A stretch of 9,887 nt of DNA from Rhodospirillaceae bacterium (GTDB taxonomy: Bacteria > Pseudomonadota > Alphaproteobacteria > UBA8366), in the NCBI GenBank assembly GCA_002722095.1, contig PBKG01000015.1, positions 63,703 through 73,589 of the forward strand, written 5' to 3'. Below the pieces are notes generated by a model. The model saw nothing but the letters and a program-made list of their open reading frames with translations, made no database searches and had not been told where the DNA came from. The position numbers were made by a program, and so were the translations under genes. This document shows, piece after piece, positions 1 to 6,194 of the stretch (position 1 is the first letter of the stretch; the number at the start of each line of letters is the position of its first letter).

Positions 1-1
1 C

Positions 2-985
2 AGCGAACTTGGGATCGCCGGCGGCATGCGAGGCGAGGCGGTTAAGCTCGCGCCGTGCAAGACCATCGATTTGCCTTGTATCGCGGATGCGGAAATCGTT
101 CTGGAGGCAGAAATTCTGCCCGTGGGCTGGACGCAGCCGGAGGGACGTTTCGGTGAGTTCACCCGCTTGATGGGAGGGCTCCACTGGAACCCGCAAGTGC
201 GCATCAAGGCGATCGCAATGCGAAAAAATCCGGTCTACTACGCGCTTCACATGCCATGGGAGAATATCTGGCCCTCAAGCCCGATCTACGAAGCCGCAGT
301 GCGGCGCGCGGTCAAGGAGGCAGGTGTGCAAGCAACCGCTGTTAACATCACGCCCGGCGGTTGCTGTCACTGGCACGCGATCATCGCCATCAAACCACAC
401 CCCGGCGACGGCAAAAACGCCCTGATGGCCGCCCTCTCGGTCGCCGACATGAAACATGCAGTGGTCGTCGACGAAGATATAGACGTGTTCGACGGCACAG
501 ATGTGGAATGGGCAATTGCAACACGGGTGCAGGCATCCCGCGACGTGATGATCGTCTCCGGTGCGCGCTCGAAGCCGCTCGATCCCAGCCTGCCTTACAT
601 TCCCGGCAAAGTCCCGGTGACCGACAAAATGGGCGTCGATGCGACCATTTCCGATGACGTACCGCGCGAACGGTTCCACCGCATTACATATGCTTACGCA
701 GATCAGGTTTCGCTCGACGACTATCTCGGGCCCGCCAAAGCGGACAAGAAGAAGGCCGCCGCCTCAAGCGATGCCGCCAATCTTGCCGAAGCTCTGCGTG
801 CGGCTATTACCGAGCAGCCGCTTCATTTCGCCGAACTCGCGGAACGGTTCGAAAAAGACGGATTTAACGCCGTCGCCCGCGCCCTCGGCTTGCTGCATGC
901 ATCGGGCGATCTTTGGCAGGATCCGGAGGGACGTTATTGCCTGAAGGGTTCGGAGTATGCGGCCACACCTCCGACAGGGAAATGA
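2..985 (+). CDS. UbiD-family prFMN-dependent decarboxylase, C-terminal part (5' end outside window)
   Basis: The reading frame is open from base 2, and the residues before the first ATG (SELGIAGGMRGEAV) match the UbiD family, so the ATG at 26 is internal and the gene starts upstream of the window. Family hallmarks, numbered from that ATG: an AEIVLEAE segment (22-29), GRFGEFT (40-46), VVVDEDIDVFD (146-156), WAIATRVQ (162-169) and DKMGVDAT (200-207). The family uses prenylated FMN for reversible non-oxidative decarboxylation of aromatic or unsaturated acids in the cytoplasm; the substrate cannot be read from this fragment. After about residue 235 comes a Lys/Ala-rich linker and then about 58 residues (251-308) resembling a small winged-helix domain, longer than minimal UbiD proteins. 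The gene converges on the phospholipase gene, with 15 bases between the stops. The family call is firm, the specific function open. Confidence 0.9.
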   Translation, partial: SELGIAGGMRGEAVKLAPCKTIDLPCIADAEIVLEAEILPVGWTQPEGRFGEFTRLMGGLHWNPQVRIKAIAMRKNPVYYALHMPWENIWPSSPIYEAAVRRAVKEAGVQATAVNITPGGCCHWHAIIAIKPHPGDGKNALMAALSVADMKHAVVVDEDIDVFDGTDVEWAIATRVQASRDVMIVSGARSKPLDPSLPYIPGKVPVTDKMGVDATISDDVPRERFHRITYAYADQVSLDDYLGPAKADKKKAAASSDAANLAEALRAAITEQPLHFAELAERFEKDGFNAVARALGLLHASGDLWQDPEGRYCLKGSEYAATPPTGK

Positions 986-1000
986 TTCCAATCTCGGGAA

Positions 1001-2065
1001 TTATTGGAGTGCGGCTCGCACCGTCTCCCACCAGGCAGAATAGGAAGTTGCCATCGCCGGGCTATTGATAGCGACCACATTCTCATAATTGCCCGACAAA
1101 GCTTTGGTGACATAGTTATAGCTGCCGGTAATGACCGTTTTCCCATCGATGACGGCGAACTTATGGTGCAGATGCGTCTTTCGGCTCGGCATTTCGGCTC
1201 GGATGACATCCAAATCTCCATAATCGCGCTTACGCGCCTTCCGCGCATCGGTTAGGATTCGAACCTTCACCCCACGTTCCATCGCCGACACCAGGGCGTC
1301 GTACACCGGATTGGGCTTGCGCGATGATGACGGACTGATGGTCCAGACCGCCACGTGTACAGATTTCTGCGCTGCATCGATGTAGCGCGCCAGCAAAGGT
1401 GCGCAATGTTCGTTAAAAGCGACCTCGATATCGCCGTCGCTGACCGGCCCCGGATTACCCGCGTGTTTCCCTTTGATGCGTTTATATTCACGCCAAAAGG
1501 CACCGGCGATTTTGCGGCTATTTATGCGGACGATGTCTTCGTAGTTTCGTTCCGCAGCCTTTTCATTCCAATTGAAGCTGCCGGCTATCACCGCTTCCGA
1601 TCCCGACGGTTTGTTTTTGGAATAATCGATCGCCGCGAATTTGTGGTGCATCACCAGCCATTTTCGGCGACTGCGCGAGCTGTAGATACCGAGCGCCACG
1701 GCGGTCACTTTCTTGTTGCCGCCAAAGGCATCGTCGCAATCGCCGCAATAGTTCTCATCGTATATGCCCCAGGCGCGCTTATGGCCGTTCAGCAAGTCGA
1801 CTAAATCAGGATGGGTCGGCTTATAGCTGGCCCAAACGATCTTTCGAGCGGGACGCAGCGTCTCCAGCAATAGACCAAGCGGATTGGAGTCATCGCCCGG
1901 ATCATCAAAGGCCCAAACAATACGATCCGCGAGGGGGCCTTCGATTAGCCGGTTGTATTTATGGCTGCCTTTGTCGACCTCGACATACCCTTGCGCCACT
2001 GCGGCAACGGGCATCACCAAAGCGAACATAAACAGGCCAGAAAAAATCATCTTTGAAAAAGACAT
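1001..2065 (-). CDS. Secreted phospholipase D/Nuc-family protein with two HKD motifs
   Basis: This 354-residue protein has a signal peptide with probable cleavage after AVA (residue 24), so it should act in the periplasm or outside the cell. It carries both half-sites of the PLD superfamily: H140-x-K142-x4-D147 followed by GSFNW (162-166), and H300-x-K302-x4-D307 followed by GSYNY (314-318). Family members cleave phosphodiester bonds in lipids or nucleic acids through a phosphohistidine intermediate; which substrate applies is not visible. The first motif has 14 residues between Asp and GS, against 6 in the second. A CGDC pair (C107, C110) could form a disulfide. The ATG at 2065 is chosen over a TTG at 2101 because it gives a clean signal peptide and has AGAGG ten bases upstream. 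It is the last gene of a three-gene run of exported proteins, 66 bases after the copper protein. Confidence 0.88.
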   Translation of the reverse strand: MSFSKMIFSGLFMFALVMPVAAVAQGYVEVDKGSHKYNRLIEGPLADRIVWAFDDPGDDSNPLGLLLETLRPARKIVWASYKPTHPDLVDLLNGHKRAWGIYDENYCGDCDDAFGGNKKVTAVALGIYSSRSRRKWLVMHHKFAAIDYSKNKPSGSEAVIAGSFNWNEKAAERNYEDIVRINSRKIAGAFWREYKRIKGKHAGNPGPVSDGDIEVAFNEHCAPLLARYIDAAQKSVHVAVWTISPSSSRKPNPVYDALVSAMERGVKVRILTDARKARKRDYGDLDVIRAEMPSRKTHLHHKFAVIDGKTVITGSYNYVTKALSGNYENVVAINSPAMATSYSAWWETVRAALQ

Positions 2066-2075
2066 CGGACCGGCA

Positions 2076-2080
2076 CCTCT
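2076..2080 (-). promoter_or_regulatory. Ribosome binding site of the PLD gene
   Basis: On the minus strand AGAGG lies ten bases before the ATG at 2065. It favours this start over the upstream in-frame TTG at 2101, which would place extra polar residues before the signal peptide. Confidence 0.6.
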
Positions 2081-2131
2081 GTTTCGAAACTTGTTACACA
2101 AAGTCGATCCGATGTTCTAACAAACTGCGAT

Positions 2132-2479
2132 CTACCCCAAGTCCAATTTTGCAGTCATCGTCGGATGAAAACGGCAGAAATAGTCTTCTTTCATACCCGG
2201 TTTGACGGTAATCGTTCCGCGCTGGTTTTTTTTCAATAGCCCGGTATTCCAGCTAGAGTCTTTCGCGGTCGCCGTATGGGGCACGGCGTCTTTATTAATC
2301 CAGGTAATACGATCCCCGGCCTTCACTTTCAGCTTGGCCGGTTTGAATGCGAAATTCAAAATTTCGACTTGATGCTCTACCGGCGACGAAGAGGCTTTCG
2401 CAGCCGACGGTTTCAGCGAAATAGAAACGGCAGCCACAATCCAGGCTGCCGTCCCAGCAAAAAAGTTACGACGTTTCAT
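2132..2479 (-). CDS. Small amicyanin/plastocyanin-like type 1 copper protein (cupredoxin), exported
   Basis: This 115-residue protein begins with a twin-arginine-like leader (KRRNFFAG followed by a hydrophobic stretch), so export by Tat in folded form is likely. The mature part of roughly 85 residues has the cupredoxin pattern: a beta segment with FKP and AGD turns, then His68 (AVPHTAT) and the C-terminal loop C102-x2-H105-x2-M108 (CRFHPTM), which together give the four ligands of a type 1 copper site. The short ligand loop is typical of amicyanin-type proteins. The family shuttles electrons in the periplasm; some relatives bind copper in stress or tolerance roles. No redox partner such as methylamine dehydrogenase is present. 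Its ATG follows the DUF4142 stop by 10 bases with only a weak GAGTGG upstream, which suggests co-transcription and coupled translation. Confidence 0.9.
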   Translation of the reverse strand: MKRRNFFAGTAAWIVAAVSISLKPSAAKASSSPVEHQVEILNFAFKPAKLKVKAGDRITWINKDAVPHTATAKDSSWNTGLLKKNQRGTITVKPGMKEDYFCRFHPTMTAKLDLG

Positions 2480-2489
2480 TTACCACTCG

Positions 2490-3020
2490 CTAGTTCAGTT
2501 GCTTAACCATGATCTCGGCGTGTTTTTCGTGGGCCTTGAAAATTTGCAAGCCGGTTTTGAACAACGCTTTGACCTCTGCATTCTCGATATTAGGAATAAA
2601 TGCGTTGGCAACAAGGTCGTTGACCGCTTTGTGGTAGGCAAGTTCATTCGCCGCATACCGCCGATCGAATTTCTTGCCCCGCAATTTGCTCATTTCATCG
2701 ATTAGCGCCTTGGAGTTTTTTACCAGTTGGCGGCTGAGAAAATTGTCTTGGGGGCCGACCTTAAGCTTCTTAAGCAACGCAAGTGCCTTTTGATTGACCA
2801 GTTCATGATCGCGGATCATGGTCTTGGCAAATTCTCGGACCTGCGGATTGCTAGAAATCGCCAACGCCAGATGGGCATAACGTATGTCTATGTTGTCTGC
2901 CGTGTAGGCAACATGGGCGATCTGAAGATCATTGAGTTTGGATGGATCTCCGGCGGAAGCGCCACTGGTAGCTGTCATAAAAGCAATGCCGACCAGTGCG
3001 GCAAGGGTACTCAATTTCAT
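2490..3020 (-). CDS. Exported DUF4142 (ferritin-like helical bundle) protein
   Basis: This 176-residue protein has a signal peptide cleaved probably after ASA (residue 23). The remainder is almost wholly helical, with features of the DUF4142 family: an early QIAHVAYTADNIDIRYAHLAL helix, a VREFAKTMIRDHELVN segment (61-76) and FDRRYAANELAYHKA (118-132). Members are usually periplasmic or outer-envelope proteins of unknown biochemistry, often found with stress genes. Several histidines (H36, H50, H72, H130, H164, H167) face the right way to bind a metal, but that is inference. The start at 3020 is set by AGGAG eight bases upstream and by the signal peptide; longer versions lack both. It is the first gene of the run that continues with the copper protein and PLD, and it faces away from the AraC regulator. 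Confidence 0.87.
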   Translation of the reverse strand: MKLSTLAALVGIAFMTATSGASAGDPSKLNDLQIAHVAYTADNIDIRYAHLALAISSNPQVREFAKTMIRDHELVNQKALALLKKLKVGPQDNFLSRQLVKNSKALIDEMSKLRGKKFDRRYAANELAYHKAVNDLVANAFIPNIENAEVKALFKTGLQIFKAHEKHAEIMVKQLN

Positions 3021-3028
3021 CGATTCTA

Positions 3029-3033
3029 CTCCT
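3029..3033 (-). promoter_or_regulatory. Ribosome binding site of the DUF4142 gene
   Basis: AGGAG on the minus strand, eight bases before the ATG at 3020, is the strongest Shine-Dalgarno match in this operon and fixes the start at the head of the signal peptide. Confidence 0.7.
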
Positions 3034-3091
3034 AAGAAATGGTTGAAATTGCGAAGGCGACGAAAATCCAATTCGCCGTCACCATGCAGAT

Positions 3092-3097
3092 CGTCAA
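3092..3097 (-). promoter_or_regulatory. Candidate -35 box (TTGACG) for the DUF4142 operon
   Basis: Read on the minus strand the bases are TTGACG, one mismatch from the sigma-70 -35 consensus, about 70 bases before the DUF4142 start. The -10 position 17 bases on reads GAATTG, a poor match, so this is only a candidate. Confidence 0.25.
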
Positions 3098-3125
3098 CTT
3101 ATGTTCGGAATATCGGATGATGAAT

Positions 3126-3182
3126 GACGCTTCGTTCATAGTTTTTGATCGATCGTTCAAACGACTTTTCAGCGTACGTTCG
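3126..3182. promoter_or_regulatory. Candidate operator: phased CGTTC direct repeats in the divergent region
   Basis: CGTTC occurs at 3133-3137, 3154-3158 and 3177-3181, start to start 21 and 23 bases apart, or about two helical turns. The 13-mers around the first two copies (3126-3138 and 3147-3159) agree at 9 of 13 positions and the third (3170-3182) agrees with the second at 8 of 13. Pairs of direct repeats at this spacing are typical of AraC-family sites. The array lies between the AraC gene and the divergent DUF4142 operon, so autoregulation plus control of the operon would fit. No binding is shown by sequence alone. Confidence 0.4.
3144..3161. repeat. 18-bp near-perfect palindrome in the divergent promoter region
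   Basis: The half TTTGATCGA is followed directly by TCGTTCAAA; eight of nine base pairs are symmetric. It overlaps the middle CGTTC repeat. Such symmetry suits a dimeric regulator. AraC proteins more often use direct repeats, so this may serve another factor or arise by chance. Confidence 0.4.
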
Positions 3183-3221
3183 CACTGATAGGACAATGGG
3201 GCAGTTAGTGGGGACCGAAAA

Positions 3222-4169
3222 ATGGATTTGCTGAGCGATATTCTTAAATCGATGAAGCTGACCGGAACCTTGTATTTCCGGACAGCCTTTACCTCCCCGT
3301 GGGGGGTGCAGGTCCCCGCTTTCGAAAATGTAAGCAGATTTCACTATGTCCATCGTGGACGATGTTTTGCCCGGGTGGCCGGCGAGGAGGATGCGATCCT
3401 TCTCGAACAAGGTGACCTGGTCATCATCCCGCACGGCGCGTCCCATGTCCTATCGGACCCAGCCGATGCAACCGCGCTAACCGTAGATCAGGTGGTAGAA
3501 AAATCCGGATTCACCGGCACCGGCGCTCTGGTGTTCGGCGGCACGGGTAACGGCCACGAAACTCAACTTATCTGTGGTCATTTCGCGTTCGACAGCGGTG
3601 CCCGACACCTCCTGTTGGAAGCGCTGCCGCGATACATCCACCTCGTGGAATACGGAAAGGTCTCACCCAGTTGGCTTGACGATACGCTGAAAATTATCGG
3701 CGCCGAGGTGGGGCATGACGAAATGGGCAGCGAGCTGATCGCCATTAAGCTGTCCGAGATTATTTTCACGCAATCGATCCGCCAATATTTGGCCGGCGAT
3801 GGCCGTGACAGAAAAGGACTGGCCGGATTCTCGGATCCGAATATTCGTCAAGCATTGGAAGCAATCCATCGCGACCCCAGTAACGGTTGGACCGTTGAAT
3901 CGCTTGCGAAAACTGCCGGCCTTTCGAGAACCGGCTTTTCCAATCGGTTTACCGAGAAAGTCACATTAACTCCCTTAGCATACCTAACCGATTGGCGGAT
4001 GCAGCTAGCAAGGCGCCTGTTGATCGACACGGACAAGCCGATCATCGAAATCGCAACCCACTGCGGCTACCAGTCGGAAGCATCCTTCGGGCGCGTGTTC
4101 AAACGCCAATTCGACATGCCCCCCGCGACATTCCGGCGGACACAAAACCAAAAAGACAGCGCGCCGTGA
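3222..4169 (+). CDS. AraC-family transcriptional regulator with N-terminal cupin sensor domain
   Basis: This 315-residue protein has a cupin-type N-terminal domain (about 5-190, of the AraC_binding/Cupin_6 kind, with FHYVHRGRCFA at 40-50 and GDLVIIPHGASH at 64-75). The AraC DNA-binding domain covers about 205-310 and has two helix-turn-helix units: WTVESLAKTAGLSRTGFSNRF (223-243), and one around 274-305 with IIEIATHCGYQSEASFGRVFK then FDMPPATFR. The second unit is the well conserved part of the family. The N-terminal domain probably senses a small molecule that cannot be named from sequence. The ATG has GGGGA seven bases upstream. The gene diverges from the DUF4142-cupredoxin-PLD operon and its stop codon overlaps the next gene's start, so its targets likely include the divergent operon, itself and the UDG gene. 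Confidence 0.93.
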   Translation: MDLLSDILKSMKLTGTLYFRTAFTSPWGVQVPAFENVSRFHYVHRGRCFARVAGEEDAILLEQGDLVIIPHGASHVLSDPADATALTVDQVVEKSGFTGTGALVFGGTGNGHETQLICGHFAFDSGARHLLLEALPRYIHLVEYGKVSPSWLDDTLKIIGAEVGHDEMGSELIAIKLSEIIFTQSIRQYLAGDGRDRKGLAGFSDPNIRQALEAIHRDPSNGWTVESLAKTAGLSRTGFSNRFTEKVTLTPLAYLTDWRMQLARRLLIDTDKPIIEIATHCGYQSEASFGRVFKRQFDMPPATFRRTQNQKDSAP

Positions 4170-4744
4170 GTTTCAAATCATTGCTCTGCAACGTGCGAGC
4201 TTGCGACATCTGCTCGTCGCACCTGGCGCACGGCACCCGACCCGTAATCCAAGTCGACCGATCCGCAAAAATTTTGATCGCCGGTCAAGCACCGGGGCGC
4301 AAAGTTCACGAAAGCGGAATCATGTTCGACGACAAAAGCGGAGACCGACTGCGCGATTGGATGGGAATCGAAAACGACACATTCTATGACGCCAAGAAAA
4401 TCGCCATTCTGCCGATGGGGTTTTGCTATCCCGGAACAGGAAAATCCGGCGACTTGCCACCTCGACCTGAGTGCGCGCCCCAATGGCGAGAACGACTCCT
4501 CCAGCAATTACCGAATATCAAACTCACCCTGGTGATTGGGCAGTACGCTCAGGCCTACCATTTTCCCGACAACCCCCATGGTAACCTGACTGAGACCGTT
4601 AGAGCATGGCGGGATTACTGGCCCGATGCGTTGCCTTTGCCGCACCCCAGTCCTCGCAACAATAGATGGCTACGCAAGAACCCGTGGTTCGAACAAGACG
4701 TCCTCGCGACGCTCAAGAAATCGACCAAAAAAATACTGTCTTGA
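4166..4744 (+). CDS. Uracil-DNA glycosylase superfamily protein, family 4-like with candidate Fe-S cluster
   Basis: This 192-residue protein belongs to the uracil-DNA glycosylase superfamily, which excises uracil or related damaged bases to start base excision repair. Motif 1 is GQAPGRKVHESG (40-51), where families 4 and 5 typically have a GEAPG-like sequence, and the C-terminal motif is LPHPSPRNNRW, followed by NPWFE. Four cysteines at 13, 16, 87 and 103 keep the CxxC and 16-residue spacings of the [4Fe-4S] ligands known from family 4 enzymes (C14, C17, C85, C101). The start is taken as GTG at 4166, whose GTGA overlaps the AraC stop by four bases. A longer in-frame start at 3992 would add 58 residues that merely shadow the AraC gene. 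There is no clear Shine-Dalgarno, so translation is probably coupled to AraC. Gln at position 41 instead of Glu leaves the exact substrate uncertain. Its stop lies four bases from the convergent dehydrogenase stop. Confidence 0.85.
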   Translation: MSFKSLLCNVRACDICSSHLAHGTRPVIQVDRSAKILIAGQAPGRKVHESGIMFDDKSGDRLRDWMGIENDTFYDAKKIAILPMGFCYPGTGKSGDLPPRPECAPQWRERLLQQLPNIKLTLVIGQYAQAYHFPDNPHGNLTETVRAWRDYWPDALPLPHPSPRNNRWLRKNPWFEQDVLATLKKSTKKILS

Positions 4745-4748
4745 ATTC

Positions 4749-5762
4749 CTATTGAGCCGGATCGACGATAATCTTGCCGAACACTTCCCGGTCTTCGATC
4801 ACTCGCATAGCTTCCGAAACCTCCGCGAGACCGTAGGTCTTATCAATGGGCACCGTCATCTTGCCCGCATCGATATAGTCCAACAGCGCCGTCAGATCCT
4901 CGGGCTCCCAGCTGTTGGAGCCCAGAATGTCGAATTCGTAGGACCAGATATAGCGAAGGTCGGTCTTGGGATCGTAGCCGGCGGTTGCTCCACAGGTCAG
5001 CATTTTGCCGCCTCGCCTGAGCACACGCATGCATTTGGTCCAAGTGTCGCCACCGGTGAAATTGACCGCCATGGTGACCCCGCCTTCGAACTTGCGCCGG
5101 TGCGGTTTGGTGTACATCTCCCAAATCTTTTTGACGAAATCCTCTTCGATGTAGTTGATGCCATGATCGGCACCGAGGTCCTTGAGGCGGGCGAGCTTTT
5201 CCTCGCTCGACGAACAGACCACTGTTTCGGCCCCCATCATCTTCGCCAGTAACAGCGCGCCAGTGCCGACACCGCCGCTGGCGCCGAGCACGAGCACGAT
5301 ATCGTCGGGACCGACCTGACCCCGGGTGACCATCATCCGATGCGCCGTGCCATAAGCAACCGGCAAGCTGGCGGCCTGCGCGAAAGAAACACCGTCCGGC
5401 ATTGCGACCAGTTGATGCGCGGGGCAGGCGCAATATTCCGCCAGTCCACCCGGCATGGTCTCGCCCACCAACTTATGTTCGACCCGATTCCGGGGATCGA
5501 TCAACACCCGATCTCCCACCGACCAGCCATCCACATCGGGACCAACTTCTGAAATCTCGCCGGCCACATCGAGCCCGGCAATGATGGGAAATTCGAGAGT
5601 GATGCCGGGCATCCCCCGCCGAGTGAAAATATCGTGATAGTTGAGCGAAGTCGCTTTAACCGCGACCACGACACCGTCAGCCGGACAAGCCGGGTCCGGG
5701 AAGTCCGTCTCCACCTGAAACTTGTCGTTTTCGCCGTGTTCGTGCAGTACGCATGCCCGCAT
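4749..5762 (-). CDS. Medium-chain dehydrogenase/reductase, quinone oxidoreductase type (zinc-free)
   Basis: This 337-residue enzyme has the GroES-like N-terminal domain and a Rossmann fold with GASGGVG at 160-166, the NAD(P)-binding glycine motif. The residues that hold catalytic zinc in alcohol dehydrogenases are missing: NYHD (41-44) stands where a Cys-containing motif would be and GLDVAGE (63-69) replaces the GHE motif. The four-cysteine structural zinc lobe is also absent. This places it with quinone oxidoreductases and enoyl reductases, which usually use NADPH to reduce activated double bonds or carbonyls. The substrate is unknown; position after an acyl-CoA ligase and a thioesterase suggests an acyl-CoA or related intermediate. 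The start follows GGGGTGG on the minus strand, 21 bases after the thioesterase stop. It is the last gene of the three-gene operon. Confidence 0.9.
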   Translation of the reverse strand: MRACVLHEHGENDKFQVETDFPDPACPADGVVVAVKATSLNYHDIFTRRGMPGITLEFPIIAGLDVAGEISEVGPDVDGWSVGDRVLIDPRNRVEHKLVGETMPGGLAEYCACPAHQLVAMPDGVSFAQAASLPVAYGTAHRMMVTRGQVGPDDIVLVLGASGGVGTGALLLAKMMGAETVVCSSSEEKLARLKDLGADHGINYIEEDFVKKIWEMYTKPHRRKFEGGVTMAVNFTGGDTWTKCMRVLRRGGKMLTCGATAGYDPKTDLRYIWSYEFDILGSNSWEPEDLTALLDYIDAGKMTVPIDKTYGLAEVSEAMRVIEDREVFGKIIVDPAQ

Positions 5763-5783
5763 CGTTCCACCCCTTTTCGTCTT

Positions 5784-6194
5784 TTAACCGGAAAAATAAA
5801 CACCCCGGCCGCTGGCCAGCAATTTGCCCGCGGCATCGAAGATTTCCGCTTCCGCGGTGCAGAACGACCCTCCGAGCTTGACCACGCGCGCCTTGGCAGT
5901 GAGTTCGCCTTGCATTGCCGGGCGATGGTAGTCGACCCGCATGTCGATCGTCGGTAGCGGCCGGCCGAGCTTGACCGCAAGTGCGTAATCCGCAGCCACA
6001 TCGATGACGGTGGCCAAAATACCCCCATGGGTATAGCCGCGCTCCGCATTGACGACGAATTCTTCGCGCCAACCTATGCTGACGGTGATGTCCTCCTCGG
6101 TGACCTCGGTCACATTGAGGTCGAGCCATTGATGGAACGGCGCTTGGCGAATGCGATCCTGCAATTCCTCGGCGGTCATTTTGTTTTCAGGCAT
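5784..6194 (-). CDS. PaaI-type hotdog-fold thioesterase
   Basis: This 136-residue protein has the PaaI hotdog signature: GYTHGGILATVIDVAADYA around 53-71, with H56-G-G and D65 at the conserved catalytic positions, followed by TIDMRVDYHRP (82-92) where the family has a typical substrate-side strand. Family members hydrolyse acyl-CoA thioesters, often aromatic or hydroxylated ones, as a release or proof-reading step. Length is normal for a single hotdog domain acting as a dimer or tetramer. The ATG at 6194 is preceded by GGGGAGG six bases away, a strong ribosome site inside the end of the ligase gene; start and ligase stop overlap by eight bases. This tight join with the ligase suggests the two enzymes share an acyl-CoA pool. 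Confidence 0.92.
   Translation of the reverse strand: MPENKMTAEELQDRIRQAPFHQWLDLNVTEVTEEDITVSIGWREEFVVNAERGYTHGGILATVIDVAADYALAVKLGRPLPTIDMRVDYHRPAMQGELTAKARVVKLGGSFCTAEAEIFDAAGKLLASGRGVYFSG

Noticed and set aside
987..1008. TCCAAT/ATTGGA inverted repeat between the convergent UbiD and PLD stops
   Set aside because: The stem is short and AT-rich with no T-run, so an intrinsic terminator is not supported.
2081..2090. GTTTCGAAAC palindrome upstream of the PLD start
   Set aside because: A ten-base palindrome is weak evidence alone and no matching site is found at the other promoters in the window.
2804..2820. Perfect CATGATC-GCG-GATCATG inverted repeat
   Set aside because: It lies within the DUF4142 coding sequence and is explained by codons of the IRDHEL region; no independent sign of function.
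3196..3234. Twelve-codon upstream frame (ATG 3196 to TGA 3232-3234) overlapping the AraC start
   Set aside because: Its AGGA is only two bases from the ATG, too close for good initiation, and the peptide has no regulatory pattern such as a codon run.
3992..4165. Upstream in-frame extension of the UDG reading frame to an ATG at 3992
   Set aside because: It lies within the conserved AraC DNA-binding domain in another frame and its residues (Arg/Pro-rich) look like a shadow. The GTG at 4166 gives a normal-length family protein.
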